A stretch of 64,000 nucleotides of DNA from Williamsia sterculiae (GTDB taxonomy: Bacteria > Actinomycetota > Actinomycetes > Mycobacteriales > Mycobacteriaceae), in NCBI RefSeq assembly GCF_900156495.1, contig NZ_FTNT01000005.1, forward strand, positions 188,148 through 252,147, given 5' to 3'. Below the pieces are notes generated by a model. It was not told the origin of the DNA. It did no database searches and worked only from the letters and a program-made list of their open reading frames with translations. The translations under genes and the position numbers were made by a program. This document shows positions 32,045-39,783 of this stretch, piece after piece (within the stretch, counting starts at the first letter, position 1; every line of letters begins with the position of its first letter).

Positions 32045-33757
32045 CCAGGTGGCGACACCCTCGAGGACCAGCACGGTGGCGATCACCATGAACACCAGCG
32101 TGGTCACCTGACCGTGCAGCGTCAACACGGTGGACGCGTTGGTCAGGTAGTACCCGATGCCGCTACCACCGACGATGCCCAGCAGGGTGGCCGCGCGGAT
32201 GTTGGTGTCGACGAGGTACAGCGTGTTGCTGATGACCGGCGGGAGACCGCGCGGCCAGGTGGCGGCCAGATAGCGTTGTGAGCGCGTGGCGCCGACGGCG
32301 GTGAGTGCCCGCTCCGGGCCGTGGGGGAGCTCCTCCAGCGAATCGGCGATCAGCTTGCCCAACAGGCCGATTCCGCCGAACGCCAACGCCACTACCCCGG
32401 CTTGGTTACCCAACCCGGTCACCATGATCAGGAAGATGGCCAACACCAGTTCCGGCACGCCACGGAAGACCACGAGAAGCACCCGCAAAGCGTTGCGGAC
32501 CTTGCCGTTGGGGGCGACGTTGCGTGCCGCGAGCGATCCGCAGACGAGCGCGAGCACAAGAGAGATGAGTGCGGCCGCGAAGGCGACTTTGACGGTCACC
32601 AACAGCGCCGTGCCGAATTCACCGGCGGTGTGGCTCCCGAAGTTCGGCGGCCAGAAGCTCTGCAGGGTGGGGATGACGTATTTCCAGCTGATCTGCGAGA
32701 AGTCGACGTCGGCCATCCAATAACTGGCGATGAGGATCACCACCGCGATGATCACCCAACCCAGGTTGCCTACCCGGTCCCGGGTCCAGGGGCGGGTGAG
32801 CATCGAGTCCGGTGAGACCGCCGGGACGTCACCGCGGTCGCGTTGCGGTACCGGTCGATTGCGGGTCGCCGCGCGCACCACTCGGTCGCCGATTCCCTTA
32901 CCGGTCGGGGTGACGCCGAGGAGGTTGCGACGGATGGTCGACGACACGACCTCCAACACGACGCAGAGGACGAAGATCACACCGGCGATCCCGAGTCCGC
33001 GACCGTAACCGGTGGGGAAGTCGGCGAAGGCGTTGCGCATCGCGTATCCGAGGCCGCCGACCCCCGCGTACCCCAGGATGGCGGAGCCGCGCAGGTTGAT
33101 GTCGAAGCGGTGGAGCATCGTCGCGATCCACGAGGGCAGCACCTGTGGGAAGACCGCGGACCAGAACTCCTGCGCCTTGCCCGCACCCGTCGCGCGCACC
33201 GCGAGTTGCGGACCGTGGTCGATCTGTTCGATGGCGTCGGCGAACAGTTTCGAGATCATCCCGATCGAGTGGATGCCGATGGCGAACACGCCCGGCAGCG
33301 GACTGCCCAGGGCGAAAGTGAGGGAGAACGCCAGCGCGAGTACGACGTCCGGCACCGCACGGGTGACCACGGCGATGGTCCGACCGACAACCTGTAACCA
33401 GCGGGCCGGACTGGTGTTGGCCGCGGTGACGTAGGCGACCGGCACCGAGATGATCGTGGCGAGAGCGGTGCCCAGTACGACTATGCCCAGGGTGAGTCCG
33501 ATCAGGTATGCGAGGTCGGCGGGACCCGGCACACTGATGGGGTCCATGAGGCGGAAGACCTTGGTCGCGTTCTCCACCGACGACAGCAGGTTGTCAACCG
33601 TGAACCCCAGGGTGGCGATCGAGTACGCACCGAAAGCGATCATGGCCGCGATGACGACCGTCCCGCAGATTCTGGCGATGTCCACCGGACGGTGTGGAAT
33701 CGGACCCCGGGGACCGTCGACCGCTGTCGATCGAGTGTCGACGTCGGTGGCGGTCAC
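32024..33757 (-). CDS. phnE: Phosphonate ABC transporter, fused double permease PhnE
   Basis: A 577-residue protein formed by two PhnE permease domains in tandem, about residues 40-280 and 330-577, each with five to six membrane segments and an EAA-type loop (AVRATGAGKAQEFWSAVFPQVLPSWI and ALTAVGATRSQRYLAATWPRGLPPVI). Most bacteria have separate PhnE1 and PhnE2. The linker (about 285-325) is polar and Arg/Pro-rich. GTG at 33757 overlaps the phnC stop. With PhnC and PhnD it imports phosphonates. It is convergent with and overlaps phnN. Confidence 0.94.
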   Translation of the reverse strand: MTATDVDTRSTAVDGPRGPIPHRPVDIARICGTVVIAAMIAFGAYSIATLGFTVDNLLSSVENATKVFRLMDPISVPGPADLAYLIGLTLGIVVLGTALATIISVPVAYVTAANTSPARWLQVVGRTIAVVTRAVPDVVLALAFSLTFALGSPLPGVFAIGIHSIGMISKLFADAIEQIDHGPQLAVRATGAGKAQEFWSAVFPQVLPSWIATMLHRFDINLRGSAILGYAGVGGLGYAMRNAFADFPTGYGRGLGIAGVIFVLCVVLEVVSSTIRRNLLGVTPTGKGIGDRVVRAATRNRPVPQRDRGDVPAVSPDSMLTRPWTRDRVGNLGWVIIAVVILIASYWMADVDFSQISWKYVIPTLQSFWPPNFGSHTAGEFGTALLVTVKVAFAAALISLVLALVCGSLAARNVAPNGKVRNALRVLLVVFRGVPELVLAIFLIMVTGLGNQAGVVALAFGGIGLLGKLIADSLEELPHGPERALTAVGATRSQRYLAATWPRGLPPVISNTLYLVDTNIRAATLLGIVGGSGIGYYLTNASTVLTLHGQVTTLVFMVIATVLVLEGVATWLRHVFR

Positions 33758-34629
33758 GAGTGTGGTGATCCGCGAAGGATGTCGACGACGGCCGAGTCGG
33801 TGACGTCGATCGACCCGAGTTCGGTCTCTATCGCGGTGAGTTCGGCGGTGGAGGATGCGACCCGTCCGTAGATCTCCATCACCTGGGACTTGTCGAGATC
33901 GACCGTCGAGGTGTTGAGGACCACCTCACCGTGACGGAGTCCGATCACCCGGTCCGACCACGTCAACGCGAGGTCGACCTGATGCAGACTGCAGATGACG
34001 GTGAGGCCCTCGTCGGCGGCGATCTCCCGGATCAAGCGCATCACCTGGTCACTGGAATCCGGGTCCAGGCTGGCAACGGGCTCGTCGGCGAGCAGGATCT
34101 CCGGGTTCTGCATCAACGCCCGGGCGATCGCGACCCGCTGCTGCTGGCCGCCGGACAACTGGTCGGCACGGTTGTACGCCTTCTCCAACAGGCCGACGCG
34201 TTCGAGATGGCCGAGCGCGGTCAGCCGCGACGACCGTGGATATGACCACAGGCCCAGACGCGGACCGCGCAGGGTCGACAGGGTTCCCGTCAGGACATTC
34301 TCCAGCACGGTGAGCGACCCGACGAGTTCGAACTGTTGGAAGATGATGCCGACTCGACGGCGCAGCGCACGTAAAGCTTTGGGGCGCAGCGTGGTGACGT
34401 TCTCGCCCAGCACGGTGATCGCACCGGAGGTGGGTCTCTCCAGGCCGTTGAGGTGGCGTAGCAGGGTGGACTTCCCGGATCCGGACCGGCCGAGCAACGC
34501 GACGACCTCCCCCGGTTGCACGGTGACGCTCACCTCGCGCAACGCGCGCATACGGCCGAAGTCCTTGGTGACGTCCGTGGTGGAGATGACGGGTGTGGAG
34601 GTGTTCGGGGTGGTCGTCGCGCTGGTCAC
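33754..34629 (-). CDS. phnC: Phosphonate ABC transporter ATP-binding protein PhnC
   Basis: A 291-residue ABC ATPase with Walker A GRSGSGKST, signature QLSGGQQQRVAIARAL and Walker B ILLADEPVASLDP. The IIFQQFELVGSLTVLENVL stretch is typical of PhnC. It energises uptake through PhnE with PhnD as the receptor. The GTG start at 34629 follows GAAGGG by eight bases; longer in-frame starts add Arg/Pro-rich noise. Its stop overlaps the phnE start by four bases. Confidence 0.93.
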   Translation of the reverse strand: MTSATTTPNTSTPVISTTDVTKDFGRMRALREVSVTVQPGEVVALLGRSGSGKSTLLRHLNGLERPTSGAITVLGENVTTLRPKALRALRRRVGIIFQQFELVGSLTVLENVLTGTLSTLRGPRLGLWSYPRSSRLTALGHLERVGLLEKAYNRADQLSGGQQQRVAIARALMQNPEILLADEPVASLDPDSSDQVMRLIREIAADEGLTVICSLHQVDLALTWSDRVIGLRHGEVVLNTSTVDLDKSQVMEIYGRVASSTAELTAIETELGSIDVTDSAVVDILRGSPHS

Positions 34630-34648
34630 GGGTGAGCCCTTCGGTGGT

Positions 34649-35611
34649 CTACTTGGCGCACTTGGCGGCGGCGATGGTCGAGCAGAGGTCGTTGATGCCC
34701 TGGTAGTACGACTCGTCCTCCTTCTGCACCCCGAAGTAGTTCTCCGTGAAGCCGTCGCTGATCGGTACACCGGAGCCCTTGATGGCATCGAGCGTGGCAC
34801 CCTGCAGCGCGGTGGAGAGTTTCTGTTGCACGGCGTCGGCCAGGTTTGCCGAGATGGTCAGCGGTGACCCCGGTACGTACTCCTTGCCGATCGCGGTGAG
34901 CTCGCCCTTCGCGACGGCGGGGGTGACCACGGTGTCCTCGGCGAAGCCGACGTCGCACTGCTTGCTGGCGACGGACTGTGCCGACTTGTCGTGGGCGCCT
35001 GCGAAGTACGGCGTGAAGTCGCTGAACTGCGGGTCACCGTTGGCGTCGGTGCCGGTGCTGTCGACGTTGAGTCCGGCCTTCTTCAACTGGTAGAGCCCGT
35101 ACAGGAAACCGGATGTCGAACTGGGGTCGACGAAGCAGACTTTCTTGCCCTTGGCGCCGGACAGGGACGTGATGGTCGATCCCTTCGGCACGATGGCCTC
35201 CGAGTAGTAGCCAGGGTCCTTGACCTCCGGCGACGTCAACGTGGCGGCGACCGGTGTGAGCTCGGCCCCCTTGTTCTTTGCCTTCACGTACTGCAGCGCA
35301 CCGGAACTCATCAGGTCGACCTTGCCGGCGACCGCTGCCGCGATGAGGGCGGTGTAATCGGCTGTGGGGTAGTACTCCACCTTGTATCCGGTGGTCTTGG
35401 CGATGTAGTCCTCGAGCGGTTTGATGTTCGAATCGGATCCGGCCTTGTCGGGGACGGCGCCGAAGACCAGGGTCCCCTCAGCCTTTGCCCACTTTCCCTG
35501 TGACGGTGACCCGGACGCGGAGGAATCGCTGGAACACCCCGTCACGGTCATGGCCGCCGCCAGGGCGGCAGCGGCGAGCACTCCGGGAACGGTCTTTCGT
35601 AGCGAGAGCAT
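34649..35611 (-). CDS. phnD: Phosphonate-binding lipoprotein PhnD
   Basis: A 320-residue periplasmic-binding-type protein. The signal peptide ends in a lipobox VTGC with Cys26, so it is lipid-anchored. Family features are LVFGAVPDKAG, TTGYKVEYYPTADYTALIAAAVAGKVDLM and FVDPSSTSGFLYGLYQL. It binds phosphonates and hands them to PhnE. It is first in the phnD-phnC-phnE operon. TAGCGT at 35677-35682 (minus strand) is a usable -10, with the putative PhnF site further upstream. Confidence 0.95.
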   Translation of the reverse strand: MLSLRKTVPGVLAAAALAAAMTVTGCSSDSSASGSPSQGKWAKAEGTLVFGAVPDKAGSDSNIKPLEDYIAKTTGYKVEYYPTADYTALIAAAVAGKVDLMSSGALQYVKAKNKGAELTPVAATLTSPEVKDPGYYSEAIVPKGSTITSLSGAKGKKVCFVDPSSTSGFLYGLYQLKKAGLNVDSTGTDANGDPQFSDFTPYFAGAHDKSAQSVASKQCDVGFAEDTVVTPAVAKGELTAIGKEYVPGSPLTISANLADAVQQKLSTALQGATLDAIKGSGVPISDGFTENYFGVQKEDESYYQGINDLCSTIAAAKCAK

Positions 35612-35730
35612 GGTGGGGCCTTCCGGGCAGCGGTGTGTGCGGCGGGCGCGCCATCTCGGGCGCCGGTGACATGAGAACGCTAGGGAGCCAAAGTGGAATG
35701 ACCACCGTCGATGGATGGCCGGGGGGTTAA

Positions 35731-35753
35731 TTGGTCTGTAAATCTAGACAACT
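35731..35753. promoter_or_regulatory. Second probable PhnF site, upstream of phnD
   Basis: On the minus strand AGTTGTCTAGAT (35753 to 35742) matches 11 of 12 bases of the phnG-promoter site. It is the left part of an imperfect dyad whose other arm is TTGGTCTGTA (35731-35740, plus strand), both with a GTCT core. It lies about 120 bases before the phnD ATG in a 197-bp non-coding gap. TAGATT within it could itself be a -10. Confidence 0.55.
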
Positions 35754-35808
35754 TCACAGCTTGGCTAACGATGTGACCAAACCTGCCGGTGGACGTGGCG
35801 GCCGGGTG

Positions 35809-36333
35809 TCATCCGTGGGGTGTCTGGATCCGAAGCTGGTCGACCACCAGTCGAACGGTCGCCTCGTTCGGCGAGATGTCGATCACGGCAAAGGTGTTGG
35901 TGGCGGCGAGGGTGCAGAGGCCGTGGATGGAGACCCAGGCGGCGAGAGCGGCCTCGGTGGAACCGGTGACCCCGACCAGCGCCGTGAACCAGTCGCGGGT
36001 GACCTCGCGGAGGTTGCCACCGGCATCGGCGAGAAGGTCATGGCGGAAGATCAGTGCGAACATGTGCGGACGGTCGCGGGAGAACCGCCAGTAGGCGACG
36101 GCAGCATCGGACAGGCTCTGTTCCAGCGCCGATCGCAGGCGCTCGTTCAGGTCGTCGATGCCCACGCGGGCGACGGCGGCCTGCAGCGAGTTCAGGGTGG
36201 GAAAGTATCGCCGAGGGGCGCCGTGGGAGACGCCGGTGGCTGCCGCGACCGCCCGAATTCCCAGGGCGCCCAATCCGTCACGATCAACGATCTGGACACC
36301 CGCGTCGACGAGACTGTCGCGGGTGTCGGTCAT
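35809..36333 (-). CDS. TetR family transcriptional regulator
   Basis: A 174-residue TetR protein. The helix-turn-helix is about residues 8-45 (GLGALGIRAVAAATGVSHGAPRRYFPTLNSL), with a TetR_C-type ligand domain after it. ATG at 36333 lies nine bases after TAGGCT (36343-36348, minus), suggesting a very short leader. It is divergent from an acyltransferase gene across a perfect 15-bp palindrome, its likely operator. Its 3' end faces the phnD promoter region. Confidence 0.87.
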   Translation of the reverse strand: MTDTRDSLVDAGVQIVDRDGLGALGIRAVAAATGVSHGAPRRYFPTLNSLQAAVARVGIDDLNERLRSALEQSLSDAAVAYWRFSRDRPHMFALIFRHDLLADAGGNLREVTRDWFTALVGVTGSTEAALAAWVSIHGLCTLAATNTFAVIDISPNEATVRLVVDQLRIQTPHG

Positions 36334-36366
36334 GTTGACAGAGCCTACTCGGGGGAGGCAGCGTGC

Positions 36367-36381
36367 GTAGACACTGTCTAC
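36367..36381. promoter_or_regulatory. Perfect palindromic operator between divergent tetR and acyltransferase genes
   Basis: GTAGACA-C-TGTCTAC is a perfect 7-bp dyad around a single base. It is 22 bases before the acyltransferase ATG and 34 bases from the tetR start, near the -35 of the tetR promoter. Such a site allows one TetR to control both genes. No other dyad is seen in the 69-bp gap. Confidence 0.7.
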
Positions 36382-36402
36382 TTGCGTCGGAAGGTCGCGC
36401 CC

Positions 36403-37038
36403 ATGTGGTACCTGCTGTTCAAGCACGTGCTGATCGGACCGCCGCTACGTCGATGGGTTCAGGTCTCGCGATCCGGGGCGCAGCTCCCCACCGGTCCGGT
36501 GATCCTTGCGAGCAATCACCTCGCCGAGATCGATTCGTTGATCGTGCCGTTGGTCGTCTCGCGTCGGGTCACGTTCTTGGCGAAGTCCGAGTACTTCACC
36601 GGGCGGGGCATACGCGGACATTGTGTGCGTTGGTTCTTCACGGCGGTCGGACAGATTCCGGTCGACCGGTGCGGTGGCGACGACGGACCGTTGGACGCCG
36701 CGTGCGCGGTGTTGCGCGGGGGCGGGGTGTGGGCCGTGTACCCGGAGGGGACGCGTTCGCCCGATGGGCGCATGCACCGCGGACACACCGGAGTCATGCG
36801 CGTCGCGGCACGGTGCCCGGACGCAGCGCTGATCCCGATTGCGGTGATGGGTACGGATGAGCTGAACCCTCCGCAGGGCAGGCGGATTCGTCGTGGGCGC
36901 TGTCGGGTGGTCATCGGTGAGCCCGTCGCGGCGCAGCGGTGGATCGCGGAGTCGGGGATCCGCGGTGCCACCGACCGGCTCATGACAGCCATCGCGGAGC
37001 TGTCCGGCCAGGAGCGCGCCGATGGGTACGCGAGGTGA
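36403..37038 (+). CDS. 1-acyl-sn-glycerol-3-phosphate acyltransferase (PlsC-like)
   Basis: A 211-residue PlsC-type acyltransferase. Motif I is SNHLAEID (HX4D), motif II region LAKSEYF, motif III VYPEGTRSPDG, and motif IV LIPIAVMGTDEL. It moves an acyl chain to lysophosphatidic acid or a similar acceptor at the membrane. ATG at 36403 follows GGAAGG by about eight bases. It is divergent from a TetR gene, so its activity seems inducible, unlike a housekeeping PlsC. The natural acceptor is not known. Confidence 0.88.
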   Translation: MWYLLFKHVLIGPPLRRWVQVSRSGAQLPTGPVILASNHLAEIDSLIVPLVVSRRVTFLAKSEYFTGRGIRGHCVRWFFTAVGQIPVDRCGGDDGPLDAACAVLRGGGVWAVYPEGTRSPDGRMHRGHTGVMRVAARCPDAALIPIAVMGTDELNPPQGRRIRRGRCRVVIGEPVAAQRWIAESGIRGATDRLMTAIAELSGQERADGYAR

Positions 37039-37066
37039 CGGCTCACCCGATGCACGGTGAGATGAT

Positions 37067-37621
37067 TCAGTGGGTCAAGGCCGCCGCGAGCTGGTCGTCG
37101 GTCAGCTGACGATCCGCGTACACGAGCCGTATTGCGGACGGATCTGCCACCGCCGGGTCGGGGCCGCGGTGCTGATGTCTCATTCCGAGCTTTTCGGCGA
37201 CCCGTTGGGACGCGGCATTGTGTTCCAGGAGGTAGGCCACGACGGGCAGATCCCCACGTAGTTCGCGAGCACGGGACATTGCGGCTCGCGACACTGCGGT
37301 CGCGTACCCGTTGCCCTGCGCTTCGGGAGCGAAACGGTACCCCAGGTTCCAGTACGTGCCGATCTTCATGTCACAACCACACTGACCCAGCATCGCACCC
37401 TCGGGAGAGCGGACGATCCAGGGTCCCAGTCCATCCCGCGCCCACGCCGCGATCCAGGACCGCAGCATCGTTTCCGTGGTCTTTGTGTCGGCGTGGCGCC
37501 ACGTTGGAAGGTGTGTCCACACGCGAGCGTCGCGATAGATCGCGTGTAGCTCGGTCAGATCGGCCGGCTTGGGTCGATCAAGACGGATACCCGGTTCAGA
37601 AGGCGTCGAATCTGTCGGCAT
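37067..37621 (-). CDS. GNAT family N-acetyltransferase
   Basis: A 184-residue GNAT of the RimJ/RimL-like (Acetyltransf_3) group. The acetyl-CoA loop is visible as APEAQGNGYATAVSRAAM, followed by VAYLLEHNAASQRVAEKLGMRHQ, the usual beta6-alpha4 ending. It probably acetylates a protein N-terminus or a small amine; the target is unknown. It is convergent with the acyltransferase (28 bp) and follows the HNH gene on the same strand. Confidence 0.87.
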   Translation of the reverse strand: MPTDSTPSEPGIRLDRPKPADLTELHAIYRDARVWTHLPTWRHADTKTTETMLRSWIAAWARDGLGPWIVRSPEGAMLGQCGCDMKIGTYWNLGYRFAPEAQGNGYATAVSRAAMSRARELRGDLPVVAYLLEHNAASQRVAEKLGMRHQHRGPDPAVADPSAIRLVYADRQLTDDQLAAALTH

Positions 37622-37659
37622 CCGCCCACGGTGTCATGTGCGTGCGCGCCCGTCGAGAC

Positions 37660-39309
37660 TCAGGCGACCAGGGGTTGGTCGTGGGGTGGTTTGTCGAGGG
37701 GGATGAGGTGGAGGTCGTGTTCCCAGCGTCGGCCTTCGGTGGCGTCGGCACGTGTGAGTGTCATTTGGTTCTGGAGTGTGTCGCGGAATCGTTGGGCGGT
37801 GCGGGCCTGACCGGATTCCGACATCAAGCGTTGGCGATTGGCTGACGCGCGGGCAGCGATGGTGCGGTCCTGGCGCAGGACGGGGTTCGGCATCGGGGGT
37901 TGGTTGGTGCCGCGTTGTTTCCAGCCGATGCGGCCGACCCAGTGGGGTGGTCCGGTGTCGGGGGTGATGATCTCGGTGATCCACCCGTGTTCGCTGTCGT
38001 TGATCTGGGCGTGGTCGGCGTCGCACGCCAACGCCAGCACGGTCACATCGGTGAGCCCACCGTTTTTCCATTCGGTGACGTGGTGGACGGCGACGCGGGT
38101 GGCGGGTTGATCACACCCGGGTCGGGTGCACCCCCGTTGGGAGGCGATCAACGCCATCCGCTGATCGGCCGACGCCAGGCGTCGTTGCCGACCAAAGAAC
38201 AGGGGCCGGTCTGCATCGTCCAGCAGGGCGAGGAACGGGCGGCTGGTCCCGGCCAACGCGAGTGCGTCGCGGACGGGCAGGGTGCCGCCGGAGGCGGTGG
38301 TCGCTATCCCGGTTTCGGCTTCGAGTTCTTCCAGTGTCATGGTGACGATGACTTGCGCGGGTAGCCCTCGGTGCTGACCGAGCACCCCGGACTCGGTGAT
38401 GGTCCTGAGCATCAGGGTGAACGCGTCATGGTTGCGTTGCGCCGCAGTGCGGGTGTCACGTTTCGCCGCCGCGGCGAGAACATCGGCGTGGACCTTGTCC
38501 GCATCACCAACCGGCGACTCCGGGTCGTCGGGGTTGTTCATGCCCGGTCGGGCCCATTTCTCTGCGAGCACATCCCACAACGCCCTGGTCACCGGATCCA
38601 ACTCACCACGGATGCCGGACATGTGGTCCACACCCTGACGCCCCAGGGTCAGACTCCGCCGCCGCTTCCGGTCGCGGTCGTCGTCATCCACCCCGTCGGG
38701 ATCGAGGTAGGCCAGCAAACGTTGCACCGCTTTGGTCAACTGATCCGGATCCAACATCGCCGCCAACTCACCCAGTTGTTGTTCGGCGGCTTCCCACACC
38801 GACCGGTCGTCCCGGACCGCGGACGGGAACTTGGCGATCACCGACCGCATCACCCGCAGATGCGCCGCCCCGACCACCCCGTCGCGTACCAGCGTGGCCA
38901 TGGTCGGTGCGTACGGGGGCAGGGTCTCCCCGGTCAACCCCACCAACGGGGCACAAAGCTCAGTGTTCGCAACGCGCGCCGCTGCTTCGGAACCACTCAA
39001 CCCCAACACCTCACGCAAGAACCCGTGACGCCGCAACCCTCGTTTCGCCGGTAGCCCCCGCTCCAACATCTGCGTGGTCAACGCCACCTGCACCGCCTCA
39101 TCCCGGCGGGTCTGCCGCTGCAACCGCCGCGCCGCAGCCACCACCTGAACGTCATCCACCTCCACAAACGACGAATCGACCAACCTGTCGGACAGCGCTT
39201 CCCGCACCGTGAGCAACTCGTCGGTGTCAAAATCCCCCAATGCAGCCAACACCGACGACAAGTCGCGTGTGCGACCCGCGCCGGGGTCGGAGGCCAGGGT
39301 GGGGAACAT
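37660..39309 (-). CDS. DUF222/HNH endonuclease domain protein (13E12 repeat type)
   Basis: A 549-residue protein with an N-terminal DUF222 domain (about 30-380) and a C-terminal HNH nuclease domain: CTRPGCDQPATRVAVHHVTEWKNGGLTDVTVLALACDADH, which has the Cys pair, the HH and the closing Cys and His ligands intact. This is the 13E12 family that is multicopy in mycobacteria and gordoniae and is often DNA-damage inducible. ATG at 39309 is chosen because a well-formed promoter puts the start site on that codon, giving a leaderless mRNA; a TTG at 39420 would extend the frame but lies upstream of the -35. The target DNA is unknown. Confidence 0.88.
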   Translation of the reverse strand: MFPTLASDPGAGRTRDLSSVLAALGDFDTDELLTVREALSDRLVDSSFVEVDDVQVVAAARRLQRQTRRDEAVQVALTTQMLERGLPAKRGLRRHGFLREVLGLSGSEAAARVANTELCAPLVGLTGETLPPYAPTMATLVRDGVVGAAHLRVMRSVIAKFPSAVRDDRSVWEAAEQQLGELAAMLDPDQLTKAVQRLLAYLDPDGVDDDDRDRKRRRSLTLGRQGVDHMSGIRGELDPVTRALWDVLAEKWARPGMNNPDDPESPVGDADKVHADVLAAAAKRDTRTAAQRNHDAFTLMLRTITESGVLGQHRGLPAQVIVTMTLEELEAETGIATTASGGTLPVRDALALAGTSRPFLALLDDADRPLFFGRQRRLASADQRMALIASQRGCTRPGCDQPATRVAVHHVTEWKNGGLTDVTVLALACDADHAQINDSEHGWITEIITPDTGPPHWVGRIGWKQRGTNQPPMPNPVLRQDRTIAARASANRQRLMSESGQARTAQRFRDTLQNQMTLTRADATEGRRWEHDLHLIPLDKPPHDQPLVA

Positions 39310-39345
39310 ACGTTCTATGGTACTCGCAAAAAGATTGTGCCGCAA
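39304..39345 (-). promoter_or_regulatory. Leaderless promoter with LexA (SOS) box for the HNH gene
   Basis: On the minus strand: -35 TTGCGG (39340-39345), 17-bp spacer, -10 TACCAT (39317-39322), and seven bases later the ATG at 39309. The SOS core GAAC-N4-GTTC (39304-39315) spans the start site. This fits repression by LexA and release after DNA damage, as known for mycobacterial 13E12 genes. Confidence 0.72.
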
Positions 39346-39574
39346 TCGTTCAAGTCGCGAGATCGCGTGGTCTTGTAGTGACGGCACGGCCAATATTTTG
39401 CTCTGTGAATTGGTCAGCAATTCCTGGTCGGATATCGCCGGAGGTCGTCCCGCGACTTCACCCCGGGGTCATCGTTTGATAAACGCGTCATCGGTGACCA
39501 CGTACAGACCCGCACAGGTCGGTACCATCGGACACCGCACACCGTTGGACGTACACAGTGAGGGGTCGACAGTC

Positions 39575-39673
39575 ATGCCGTACAGCCCGATCGATGCCGC
39601 CATCGAACAATTGGTCGCCGGAAATCCCTGGGTGATCGAGATCGCCAACTTCTTCGTCAGCGGACTTCCCTGA
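39575..39673 (+). CDS. Possible 32-residue peptide
   Basis: A short frame encoding a 32-residue, mostly hydrophobic peptide that starts MPYSPIDAAIEQLVAGNP and ends FFVSGLP. GAGGGG lies about nine bases before the ATG, a usable ribosome site. A strong hairpin terminator begins 30 bases after the stop, which supports a real small transcript. It is divergent from the HNH gene. I recognise no family, and it could be chance. The flanking stretch 39346-39574 shows no other gene. Confidence 0.45.
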   Translation: MPYSPIDAAIEQLVAGNPWVIEIANFFVSGLP

Positions 39674-39702
39674 TCGGAGTCCGTCGGCGCCGAGAACCGT
39701 TC

Positions 39703-39735
39703 ACGACGACCCCGTCCACCGGATGGGGTCGTCGT
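39703..39735 (+). terminator. Strong hairpin terminator
   Basis: A perfect 11-bp stem, ACGACGACCCC/GGGGTCGTCGT, around an 11-base loop. No T-run follows, as is usual for actinobacterial terminators. It separates the small peptide gene from the membrane protein gene at 39784. Confidence 0.75.
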
Positions 39736-39783
39736 GTCCTCGTCTCGGGCAGAAATCGTGGGACGGGGTAGTAACGTCACGGA

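Noticed and set aside
32024-33757. Fused PhnE as a possible sequencing or assembly fusion
   Set aside because: The linker is in frame and of sensible length, with no duplicated or broken sequence at the joint. Fused PhnE proteins are plausible biology.
38000-39420. HNH/DUF222 gene as a mobile element or intein remnant
   Set aside because: No terminal repeats, target duplications or integrase are seen around it. The 13E12-type family is an ordinary, often multicopy gene family in these bacteria.
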